Below are positions 1 through 7,495 of a stretch of 64,000 nucleotides of DNA, piece after piece. Source of the DNA: Prevotella sp. Lineage in GTDB: Bacteria > Bacteroidota > Bacteroidia > Bacteroidales > Bacteroidaceae. The position numbers were made by a program, and so were the translations under genes. The stretch lies in assembly GCA_024697645.1 (NCBI GenBank), contig JAILFH010000093.1, positions 1 to 64,000 of the forward strand. The letters are read 5' to 3'. The first letter of the stretch is position 1. Every line of letters starts with the position of its first letter. The notes under the pieces are model-generated. The model ran no database searches. It was not told the origin of the DNA and saw nothing but the letters and a program-made list of their open reading frames with translations.

Positions 1-2399
1 TTGAAGTCCATCACCAGAGCTCGCATCAGCGTGTAGTCCTTGAAGTGTGCCCAACCGGCCAACGAATAGAGGTAGGGCATGAGGCGATAGCGCAGCTTAT
101 CGTAGTAGACGAACGACTGGTAGGCCGGATGCTCGTCGGGAGCAATATTCCAGATTTCGCGCAACGGCCACTGGCCGTGAGCACGGAACAACGGGATGAA
201 GGCACCAAACTGGTTCCAACGCGTCTGCAACTCACGCCACTCTTTCAGGTCTTCGTTCTCCTGACCCGTTTGGTCGAAGAGCTGCTGGGCAGCCACATAG
301 CGTTTCTCCACGCAGAATCCTCCCTGGTCCATACCCCAGAAGGGCACGCCCGACATCGAGTAGTTCAGTCCGGCCGTCATCTGCGCACGCATATCCTCCC
401 AGCGAGTGCCGATGTCGCCGCTCCACGTGGCGGTGGAATAACGCTGCTCGCCGGCAAAGCCGCTACGGGTGAGCAGGAACACACGCGGTTCATTTGCCTT
501 ACCTTTATAAACAGAACGCTGACCGTTGTAGATAGCGTCTGCATTCACCGTACTATAAGCATTGAAATACTCCGTAGCAGTACCCAAGGCAGTTGGTCCA
601 CAGAGGGCCTTACGATACCACATAGGCGTGCAGTCTCTCACGTTTGGCTCTGAAGCGTCCATCCACCAGGCATCTACGCCCGGAACACCTTTCTTATTAT
701 ATTTGGTGTAGAGGTTCTCGTCCATCTGTCGCCAGAACACCTTTCGTGCTGCAGGGTCGTAAGCATCGTAGAACGAACCGCGGAATCCCAGCCAGTCGTG
801 AATATCGTCTTCAATGGCCTGATGATACATCCATCCGTTCTTGTCGAGTTCTTTATAGTTTCCAACAGTATCATAGAACTTCGGCCAAACCGAAATCATG
901 AACCTTCCGTGCATCTGATGAACCGCGTCGAGCATTGCCTGCGGATTGGGGAAACGAGAAGCCTCGAAGGTGTGATCGCCCCAAGATTCAAGTTTCCAGT
1001 AGTTCCAGTCCTGTACAATATTATCAATCGGGATGTGGCGAGTGCGGAATTCCTTCAGGGTTTCCTCAATCTCCGCCTGAGTCTTATAGCGCTCGCGGCT
1101 CTGCCAGAAGCCAAGAGCCCACTTGGGATAGAGCGAAGCACGACCCGTCAGTGTTCGATAACCACTGATGACTTCGTCGAGATTCTTTCCTGCAATGAAG
1201 TAATAATCCATATCGCGGGCCATCTCGCACCAAATACTCAGGTTGTTGCGCTCCTGTTCGCTGCGGGGCTCTGCAACGCGCAATCCACAATAACTTTCGC
1301 CTCCGTCGGGTTGCCATTCTATTCGAAGTTGCGCCTTCTCGCCCTTCTTCAGCCTTGTTGCGAACTTATAGGCATTCGGATTCCAAGCCGTACGCCAACG
1401 CTCGGGAACAACCTCCTCACCTCCGATGTAGACCTTGATGTAGCCAGCATAATAGAGAATGAACTGATAGAGTTCCGACTTCGGCGCCTCAATGAATCCC
1501 TCATAGACAACACTTGCGCCATCGAGGCTGAAGCCCTTAGGCAGATTCTTGATGCCTCCATTATCGGTTCGATTGGCAATCTCAGAAGTCGCTGGGTAAC
1601 CATATTCATAATAGATGGAATCTTCGTCACGAACAAGTTTCTTTCCGTTCTTATCGACATAAGTTCCCGTCAGATGACCCTTCCGACCTTGCTTGTCATA
1701 TAGATTAAAAGCACGATTCAACTGCAGATAGTCATGTGGATTGCCGAAGCGACAGTAGGAATAAGCATCCCAGAGCAGACCATAGTTCTGATTTGAAAGG
1801 ACGAACGGAATGCTAACCTTCGTGTTGTATTGGAACAGGTCCTCATTCTTGCCCTTCATGTTGAATTCTTCAGACTGATGCTGACCTAAGCCATAGAACG
1901 ACTCCTGCGCGGGACTGTCGAACTCCATTTGCCATTGCAGCCCATGCTTCATTTCCTCCGTCAGCGCAGGTCCGCCCTTCAGACCGTACTCGCGCTCAGG
2001 TACGGTGAAATCCTTAAACTGCTTGCCCCCATGGGCTTCCTTCAGCAATTGCTTGCCTTCAGCGTCAAAGAAAGCCAACTCACCAGTTGCTTTGCTTACC
2101 TCTGCTCTGACGTTCTTTGCCTTGACGACAACCTTCCCGCTCTCATCGCTGACACTAAAGGAACCCTTGGCAGGAACCTTCTGGTCGACTATCATCAGAC
2201 TGGGCTGCTTCTGAGGAAGTTCCGCCGCTGATGTTGCCCTGACGCGAATGATGTTATCATTGACCACTTGCAGACAAACAACTTTCGCCTGTCCACCAGT
2301 AGGATGAATGATAATCGTATTACCTTCTTGTTTTACATCTTGTGCCGATAACAAAAGCGTCGTCAGCAACATCACTGTTGTTAAGACTATTTTTTTCAT
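1..2399 (-). CDS. GH31 family alpha-glycosidase (alpha-xylosidase-like) with PA14 insert, 3' end cut by window edge
   Basis: About 799 residues are visible, starting MKKIVLTTVMLL, a signal peptide ending near LLLSAQ, so the enzyme is exported. The order is N-terminal GH31 beta-sandwich, a PA14-like insert at roughly residues 235-375 (DGASVVYEGFIEAP to GESYCGLRV), then the catalytic barrel. The nucleophile motif WMDASEPN places the catalytic Asp at about residue 581, and TWSGDIGTRWE gives the acid/base Asp near 662. GH31 enzymes with a PA14 insert are known as alpha-xylosidases acting on xyloglucan oligosaccharides, which is the most likely activity; an alpha-glucosidase cannot be excluded. 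The stop codon lies beyond the window. It is transcribed divergently from the GSCFA gene from its own -7 element. The start is supported by the signal peptide and the promoter 44 bases upstream. Confidence 0.9.
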   Translation of the reverse strand, partial: MKKIVLTTVMLLTTLLLSAQDVKQEGNTIIIHPTGGQAKVVCLQVVNDNIIRVRATSAAELPQKQPSLMIVDQKVPAKGSFSVSDESGKVVVKAKNVRAEVSKATGELAFFDAEGKQLLKEAHGGKQFKDFTVPEREYGLKGGPALTEEMKHGLQWQMEFDSPAQESFYGLGQHQSEEFNMKGKNEDLFQYNTKVSIPFVLSNQNYGLLWDAYSYCRFGNPHDYLQLNRAFNLYDKQGRKGHLTGTYVDKNGKKLVRDEDSIYYEYGYPATSEIANRTDNGGIKNLPKGFSLDGASVVYEGFIEAPKSELYQFILYYAGYIKVYIGGEEVVPERWRTAWNPNAYKFATRLKKGEKAQLRIEWQPDGGESYCGLRVAEPRSEQERNNLSIWCEMARDMDYYFIAGKNLDEVISGYRTLTGRASLYPKWALGFWQSRERYKTQAEIEETLKEFRTRHIPIDNIVQDWNYWKLESWGDHTFEASRFPNPQAMLDAVHQMHGRFMISVWPKFYDTVGNYKELDKNGWMYHQAIEDDIHDWLGFRGSFYDAYDPAARKVFWRQMDENLYTKYNKKGVPGVDAWWMDASEPNVRDCTPMWYRKALCGPTALGTATEYFNAYSTVNADAIYNGQRSVYKGKANEPRVFLLTRSGFAGEQRYSTATWSGDIGTRWEDMRAQMTAGLNYSMSGVPFWGMDQGGFCVEKRYVAAQQLFDQTGQENEDLKEWRELQTRWNQFGAFIPLFRAHGQWPLREIWNIAPDEHPAYQSFVYYDKLRYRLMPYLYSLAGWAHFKDYTLMRALVMDF

Positions 2400-2442
2400 G
2401 AATCGTTTTTTGTTGTTTAGGTCTAATTCAAAAAAGTTTAGG

Positions 2443-2450
2443 CAAAGGTA
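2443..2450 (-). promoter_or_regulatory. Bacteroidetes -7 element for the GH31 gene
   Basis: TACCTTTG on the minus strand, matching TAnnTTTG, 44 bases before the GH31 start. It lies back to back with the element for the plus-strand GSCFA gene. Confidence 0.6.
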
Positions 2451-2493
2451 ATCATTTTATTCGACTTTTTCCTCAATTTTTTCACATTTTTCG

Positions 2494-2501
2494 TAACTTT
2501 G
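2494..2501 (+). promoter_or_regulatory. Bacteroidetes -7 element for the GSCFA gene
   Basis: TAACTTTG, with a T-rich -33 region near 2466-2474, ending 19 bases before the GSCFA ATG. The 5' untranslated region would be very short. Confidence 0.6.
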
Positions 2502-2520
2502 CAAAAAATTTTTTGATTGC

Positions 2521-3354
2521 ATGAACACAGAACTTTTCCGAACCGTTGTCGACATTGAGCCAGCTGCTTTCCAAATACAGGCCGCAGAACGCATTCTCTG
2601 CGTGGGTTCGTGCTTTGCCGACGAGATTGGACGACGACTGAGAGACGACCATTTCCCGACGATTGTCAACCCTTTCGGCGTGATGTATAATCCTGCGAGC
2701 ATTCTGCACACCATCGAAAAACTGAAAAGCGATAAGGCTGAAGAATTACGTTCGACTTCAACCGTTATCTTGACGCTTGGAACGAATCATGTATACATCG
2801 AAAAGGCTACGGGCGAAATCGTCGACAATTGTCAGAAGCGGCCTCAGCAACTGTTCGAGGAGCAATGCCTGAGTGTTGACGAATGCGCTGACTATCTGAA
2901 TCGTTCCATCAAACTGCTGCGAGAGATGAACCCTCAGGTGCGAATCATTCTCACCGTAAGTCCCATTCGCTATCGGAAATACGGTTATCACGGAAGCCAA
3001 CTCTCAAAAGCAACATTGCTGCTTGCCGTTGAAGAATGCATCAGCAAGGCAACTCTGCCCACATTCTATTTCCCCGCCTACGAATTGCTGAACGACGAAC
3101 TGCGCGACTATCGATTCTATTCGGAAGACATGCTTCACCCCTCAGAACAGGCTGTCGACTTCATCTATCGACGATTCCAGGAAGTGCTCTTCTCGGAAGA
3201 AGCAAAACAGTTCGCAGAAGAATGGCGACCCATTCGCGAGGCTCTTGCCCATCGTCCTTTCCATCCGGAATCGGCTGAATATCAAGCCTTTATCGCCAAG
3301 GCCAATCAGCAGCAACAATCGTTTGAGGCAAAATGGAAACTCAATCAACCATAA
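2521..3354 (+). CDS. GSCFA domain protein
   Basis: A 277-residue protein with no signal peptide. The motif ILCVGSCFADEIGRRL near residues 24-40 is the G-S-C-F-A signature that names this Bacteroidetes/proteobacterial family (Pfam GSCFA). The family is related to SGNH/GDSL hydrolases, and the later segment SEDMLHPSEQAVDFIYRRF (D-x-x-H) is consistent with the Asp-His part of such a site. The substrate is unknown for the family. The start is fixed by a TAACTTTG promoter just upstream. It is followed by a short tandem repeat and then a sugar acetyltransferase on the same strand. Confidence 0.85.
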   Translation: MNTELFRTVVDIEPAAFQIQAAERILCVGSCFADEIGRRLRDDHFPTIVNPFGVMYNPASILHTIEKLKSDKAEELRSTSTVILTLGTNHVYIEKATGEIVDNCQKRPQQLFEEQCLSVDECADYLNRSIKLLREMNPQVRIILTVSPIRYRKYGYHGSQLSKATLLLAVEECISKATLPTFYFPAYELLNDELRDYRFYSEDMLHPSEQAVDFIYRRFQEVLFSEEAKQFAEEWRPIREALAHRPFHPESAEYQAFIAKANQQQQSFEAKWKLNQP

Positions 3355-3365
3355 ACTCTCGTCCC

Positions 3366-3400
3366 TCAACTATCAACTATAAACTCTCAACTTTCAACTA
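3366..3400 (+). repeat. Short degenerate tandem repeat (TCAACTW type)
   Basis: Four or five imperfect copies of a 7-8 base word, TCAACTA/TCAACTT, fill the gap between the GSCFA and acetyltransferase genes. The same word occurs in the opposite orientation after luxS near 14125-14150. Confidence 0.7.
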
Positions 3401-3415
3401 ATCCCTCTTTCTCTC

Positions 3416-3976
3416 ATGACGGAAAAAGAAAAAATGCTTGCAGGAGAAATCTACTCCGCGACAGACGCTCAACTTCTCAAAGAACTCAACGAAACCAAGG
3501 ATATCATCTTCCAATTCAACAGCCTTCCTCCTTCAGCCACTGAGGAGCGCAAGAAGATTCTCTATAGCCTCATCGGTCACATCGCTGATGATAAGGCCAT
3601 CGTGAATCAGCCCTTCTATTGCGATTATGGAAAGCAGATTAGTTTCGGACGCCGCTTCTTCGCGAATTTCGGCCTCACGATTCTCGACGAAGCCTGCGTT
3701 ACAATTGGCGACGACTGCTTCATTGGACCAAACGTCAGCATCTATACCGCTTGTCACAGCACTGACCCCGATGAGCGCAACTCCCGTCAGGAATGGGCTT
3801 TGCCCGTAACCATTGGCGATTCGGTCTGGATTGGGGGTTCGGTGACAATTCTGCCCGGAGTGACTATTGGTAGCGGCACAACTATCGGCGCAGGAAGCGT
3901 TGTGACGAAAGACATTCCCGATCATGTAGTTGCAGCAGGAAACCCCTGCCGCGTCGTGAAAAAAATTCAAAAATAG
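3416..3976 (+). CDS. Sugar O-acetyltransferase (maltose/galactoside acetyltransferase type)
   Basis: A 186-residue protein of the left-handed beta-helix hexapeptide family. It opens MTEKEKMLAGEIYSATDAQL, typical of the Maa/LacA/NodL N-terminal helical cap, and ends with hexapeptide repeats (IGDDCFIGPNVSIYTA, VTIGDSVWIGGSVTILPG, IGSGTTIGAGSVVTKDI). The catalytic His is expected in the segment TACHSTDPDERN. It should transfer acetyl from acetyl-CoA to a sugar hydroxyl in the cytoplasm; the natural acceptor cannot be read from sequence. Length matches the family. A long repeat-filled intergenic region follows. Confidence 0.88.
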   Translation: MTEKEKMLAGEIYSATDAQLLKELNETKDIIFQFNSLPPSATEERKKILYSLIGHIADDKAIVNQPFYCDYGKQISFGRRFFANFGLTILDEACVTIGDDCFIGPNVSIYTACHSTDPDERNSRQEWALPVTIGDSVWIGGSVTILPGVTIGSGTTIGAGSVVTKDIPDHVVAAGNPCRVVKKIQK

Positions 3977-4007
3977 TCAAATACTTTCGCTAACCGAAAC
4001 AAGAAAA

Positions 4008-4126
4008 TATGGTAGGTCTATGGTAGGTCTATGGTAGGTCTTCAAGAAACACCTACCATGCCTCAACGCCTTTATTCATCGGTATTTGCAATGGGTTATG
4101 GTAGGTCGGTAGGTCTTATTGCATTT
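4008..4126 (+). repeat. GGTAGGT module, copy 1 (tandem plus inverted repeat)
   Basis: Three head-to-tail copies of an 11-base unit (ATGGTAGGTCT) lie at 4009-4041. The third faces an inverted copy ACCTACCAT at 4051-4059, giving a 9-bp stem with an 11-base loop. About 40 bases later two more GGTAGGTC words follow. The whole stretch matches, in reverse orientation, the module at 47235-47370, including the spacer word CCTTTATTCATC. Short reading frames through both copies look alike, but only because the DNA is alike. Confidence 0.85.
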
Positions 4127-4176
4127 TCTATAGAAATTCTTATTTCTGAAATTTTCATGTCAAAGATTTTAATCAT

Positions 4177-4444
4177 AGAGAGCAATGCTTTTGACTATAG
4201 AAAGCACACCTTTCGATGTTAGAAAGCACATCTCTATACCTATATAAAGACCATCTCTGTATGGTAGAAAGGTATGCTCTCTAAGGTCAAAAGACCATCT
4301 CTCTATAGTCAAAAGGGCATCTCTGTATAGTCAAAAGACCATCTTTCTTTAGTCGAAAAACATGCTTTATAGAATCGAAAGAATATCTCTACACGATAAT
4401 AACATTTGCTTTGTAGAATGAAAGTTTCGCTCTACAGAATCAAG
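4177..4444 (+). repeat. Degenerate 22/23-bp tandem array, copy 1
   Basis: About 12 consecutive units, most 22 bases long, begin AAAG, often carry CTTT or CTCT near positions 10-13, and end in GTCA/GTCG or similar. One 23-base unit contains ATACCTATAT. Units are contiguous with no unique spacers, so this is not CRISPR. It fills the convergent gap between the acetyltransferase and fkp. Related arrays lie at 20749, 46961 (opposite strand) and 58077. Confidence 0.85.
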
Positions 4445-4460
4445 AGGAGCCCTATCTGAA

Positions 4461-4495
4461 AACAAAAAGCAACGCACTGAAAACCAATGCGTTGC
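4461..4495 (-). terminator. Intrinsic terminator of fkp
   Basis: GCAACGCA (4469-4476) pairs with TGCGTTGC (4488-4495) around an 11-base loop. On the minus strand the stem is followed by TTTTTGTTTT. It sits 23 bases past the fkp stop codon. Confidence 0.8.
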
Positions 4496-4517
4496 CTATG
4501 AATCATTTAAACTGATG

Positions 4518-7337
4518 CTACGAACGGCTCACCTCGAGACCTGTTTCGCTCAACGTCATATCGACGAAGCGGGCACAGGCATTCATGGGCTGTTGCTGCA
4601 GAATCTGACGAATGCGGGCTGCGGCTTCTGGGTCTTTGGCAATCATGTAGAGATAGCCACCACCTCCTGCTCCCGGAAGTTTATAACCCAGACAGAGGTC
4701 ATCAACAAGACGCGTAATCTGCTCAACCTCAGGCGGATTGGTTCCGCTGTCGAGCATCTGATTCTGCTGCCAAGTAAGGCGCACAAGACGGCCCATCTGC
4801 TGGAAGTCTTCACGCTGGAATGCCTCATACATCTGCATCGTGTGCTCCTTCATCTGTCGCAACAAAGCGAGTTCATCGTGCTGATTGAGGAACATGCGGC
4901 GAACAATCTGCTGCAGAATATGTTTTGCCGTTCGCGTAATGCCTGTATAATATAATAGGTGACAAGCGCGATAGTCTGACTGCGTGAACAAACGCGACGG
5001 CAACCATCTCACTTGTGGTTGCTGAGCAAAACCTCTGTCTGTCTGCAACAATTTCACACCAGGCAAGAGTCCGCCATATTGATCCTGCCAACCGCCACCT
5101 GTGGTGAGCATCTGCTCAAGTTGCAATGTGCGGCGGCCAATCTCAGCCTTATCCCATGAAAGTCCACAGAAATCATTGAGCGCTCCGAGCACTGTTGCTG
5201 ACAGGATGCTGCTTGTGCCCAAGCCGCTACCAGCAGGAATGGCTGAAAGCATCGTCAACTCAAGTCCCGAGCCGAACTGGCGAAGAGTCTGCTCGAGAGA
5301 TGTCGAACTGTCAGCAGCAAATCCCGCAAGCACAAGGGCTGCCTTGGGAATTGAGAACGGGCTGCCAACATGCTGGAAATCAGTCAGTTGCTCATTGGTC
5401 GTCACAATCTCTGAGGCGCCGAGGTCAATACTGCGAAGCACAATATGATAATCGCGACAAGGTCGAACATAAGCCTGAAGCGGCTGCTGACCATTCAGAT
5501 TGATGGCAAAATTGAGGACATTTCCTCCTTCCATCAAACTGTAAGGAGGCGTATCGGTCCAACCGCCTGCAATGTCGATTCTCACAGGCGAACGAGCCCA
5601 GACAATCTGGTCGGGATAGACCGAGAGATGCGGTTTGGGTGCATTTTTACCATAAACCGAAGCCTCTTTTCCCAGAGGCGAAAGCAATGCCTCGCGGAGC
5701 AAGGTGAAGGCTGTTCCGTCATTCTCGTTAGCCGCAGCCATCTCAGGATTCTTGCTCCGTAACTCGTCACGGAACATTGCATCGTGCATACGAATCAGAA
5801 GCGGTTCCGTCTCGGGAAGGGGTTCAGGCATGGGCAGACGGCCTTCGGCAAACTCACGGGCTGCATCCTCGAGATCAATCTGATAGAACACGCTGTGGCT
5901 ATAGTTGGCTGCCAAAGCGGGCCAGTTGCGAAGTCGGAACTCGCGGCGCTGATCTGTAAGTCGTCGCAGGTTTGCAACAGCAGAAATCTCGTCCGCACTC
6001 AGCCGACGGCTCGTTTCATATATCTGTTTACCTTTTTCGGCAGAAGTATCGCCCAGCATCCAACGCAAAACAAGTCCCATATCGTCGACATTGTCCACAA
6101 CGGGGAACAGCGGTTCGAACTGCTTGTCGCCAGCGAAAGGATCATCAATATCGTAAGGTCTGACAACCCATTCGCGTTCGCCAATAGGCACGATATCGAC
6201 GCACTGACCTGCCTTCAGCGAAAGTTGCCAGTCGTTTTCAGGCACACCCGTAATCACATGATCGTGCTCTAAAGTCCAACCAGCACCCATACAACTGTTT
6301 TCTACCCAGATGTTCTGATTCTCCGCCGTGAAAGAATTAGACTTCTTGGCATTCTGCTGGAAGATGCTCGGATGAGGTTTGCGCCCGTGATGCAGAATCT
6401 CACGCTGGTCGTTGACGAGATTCTGAATCGCCAACGTGGAACTAATGATCTGACGCGAAGTGCCGAAATGATAGAACTCGCCTCCCGGCAACGGAAGAAT
6501 CGCCACACTGAGTTGAGCCAGTTCCTCGTCTTGGAAAGTTGGATCAGAACCAAGACAACCGCCAAAATCGGTGTAGAGGTCGTAAGGCTTCGTGTTGAGG
6601 ACATCTTCTGCAGAATTTCCATCTGTCATCTGACTGGGCACGATTCCACTGCGTTTCATCAGTAGATTCACTGCGCGATCGCTAAGCAGCCAAACGCCTA
6701 TATCGGTCAGATAAAGATGGTCGCGCAGGAGTTCATTGAGCGTCTGCACCGAAGGCTTCTGCAACATGCATTTCAGCACTGAGGGATTCTCGCGAGTCGA
6801 GACAAAGACTCCGTGATTCTTGGCCGTTTCGGCATTGAGCCAAAGACCGTAGCAAACCACATCGACCTCAGGAATGGGCTGAAGCGGCTCTGTGGCCCGA
6901 ATATAGACGTCACCGCTGACCACCATAGTATGAAGACTATCGGGAGCGGCCGCCATCATGCGCTCATAGAGCGGAACCTGCAATGAGAGCAAATCCTGCG
7001 AAAGTCGCTGACCACGCTCCCATCTGAACACAGGAATTGGCGTGAGAATCTTTCCCGAAGGAGCATAGGCCGGTAAACGGCGACTCTGCCCGCCTGCATG
7101 GAGAAGCACACGCTTTTCACTCGAGAGCCAGACAGCGAAATCAGAATCAACCGATGAGTCTGCTGCTCCTTGTCTCTCGTCTGCATAGGCTTGCTGAAGT
7201 AACCAAGCCGTTCCCCCACCCGAACCGAGTTTATGTCCGACTGGGTCGTTTGTACAAAACCATTCATCATGAGAACAGCCCGTAATGTCGTGGAAACATC
7301 CCACGAGATTAGGGGGAAGGGAAAGGAGTTTCTTCAT
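4518..7337 (-). CDS. fkp: Bifunctional L-fucokinase / L-fucose-1-phosphate guanylyltransferase
   Basis: A protein of 939 residues, close to the Bacteroides Fkp (about 950). The N-terminal half is the GDP-fucose pyrophosphorylase (HAGGQSRRLPAYAPSGKILTP near residue 80). The C-terminal third is a GHMP kinase with RIDIAGGWTDTPP near 600, the ATP-binding loop PAGSGLGTSS near 700 and the C-terminal motif KLPGAGGGGYL. It converts free L-fucose via fucose-1-phosphate to GDP-L-fucose, which feeds fucosylation of capsule and glycoproteins in Bacteroidales. I chose the ATG at 7337; an in-frame GTG lies one codon upstream. No other fucose gene is adjacent. A strong terminator follows. Confidence 0.95.
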   Translation of the reverse strand: MKKLLSLPPNLVGCFHDITGCSHDEWFCTNDPVGHKLGSGGGTAWLLQQAYADERQGAADSSVDSDFAVWLSSEKRVLLHAGGQSRRLPAYAPSGKILTPIPVFRWERGQRLSQDLLSLQVPLYERMMAAAPDSLHTMVVSGDVYIRATEPLQPIPEVDVVCYGLWLNAETAKNHGVFVSTRENPSVLKCMLQKPSVQTLNELLRDHLYLTDIGVWLLSDRAVNLLMKRSGIVPSQMTDGNSAEDVLNTKPYDLYTDFGGCLGSDPTFQDEELAQLSVAILPLPGGEFYHFGTSRQIISSTLAIQNLVNDQREILHHGRKPHPSIFQQNAKKSNSFTAENQNIWVENSCMGAGWTLEHDHVITGVPENDWQLSLKAGQCVDIVPIGEREWVVRPYDIDDPFAGDKQFEPLFPVVDNVDDMGLVLRWMLGDTSAEKGKQIYETSRRLSADEISAVANLRRLTDQRREFRLRNWPALAANYSHSVFYQIDLEDAAREFAEGRLPMPEPLPETEPLLIRMHDAMFRDELRSKNPEMAAANENDGTAFTLLREALLSPLGKEASVYGKNAPKPHLSVYPDQIVWARSPVRIDIAGGWTDTPPYSLMEGGNVLNFAINLNGQQPLQAYVRPCRDYHIVLRSIDLGASEIVTTNEQLTDFQHVGSPFSIPKAALVLAGFAADSSTSLEQTLRQFGSGLELTMLSAIPAGSGLGTSSILSATVLGALNDFCGLSWDKAEIGRRTLQLEQMLTTGGGWQDQYGGLLPGVKLLQTDRGFAQQPQVRWLPSRLFTQSDYRACHLLYYTGITRTAKHILQQIVRRMFLNQHDELALLRQMKEHTMQMYEAFQREDFQQMGRLVRLTWQQNQMLDSGTNPPEVEQITRLVDDLCLGYKLPGAGGGGYLYMIAKDPEAAARIRQILQQQPMNACARFVDMTLSETGLEVSRS

Positions 7338-7495
7338 CACCTATTTTTAAATATCAGAGTTATTCTTTTCATTTTATGGTCGGAACGACTCAACATCATA
7401 GAATAGTCAAGTCGTCCCAACACAATCTTTATGGCCAAGTCGTTTGAACATTCAATTGCACTGACTTCGACGCAGACGGATTTGATTCCGTCAAT

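Noticed and set aside
4031..4222. Similar short frames MVGLQETPTM (4031) and MVGVVERPTM (47323, minus) in the GGTAGGT modules
   Set aside because: They follow from DNA similarity of the repeats; beyond the repeat the frames diverge at once.
4177..4444. CRISPR array
   Set aside because: Units are contiguous and degenerate with no unique spacers, and no cas gene is present.
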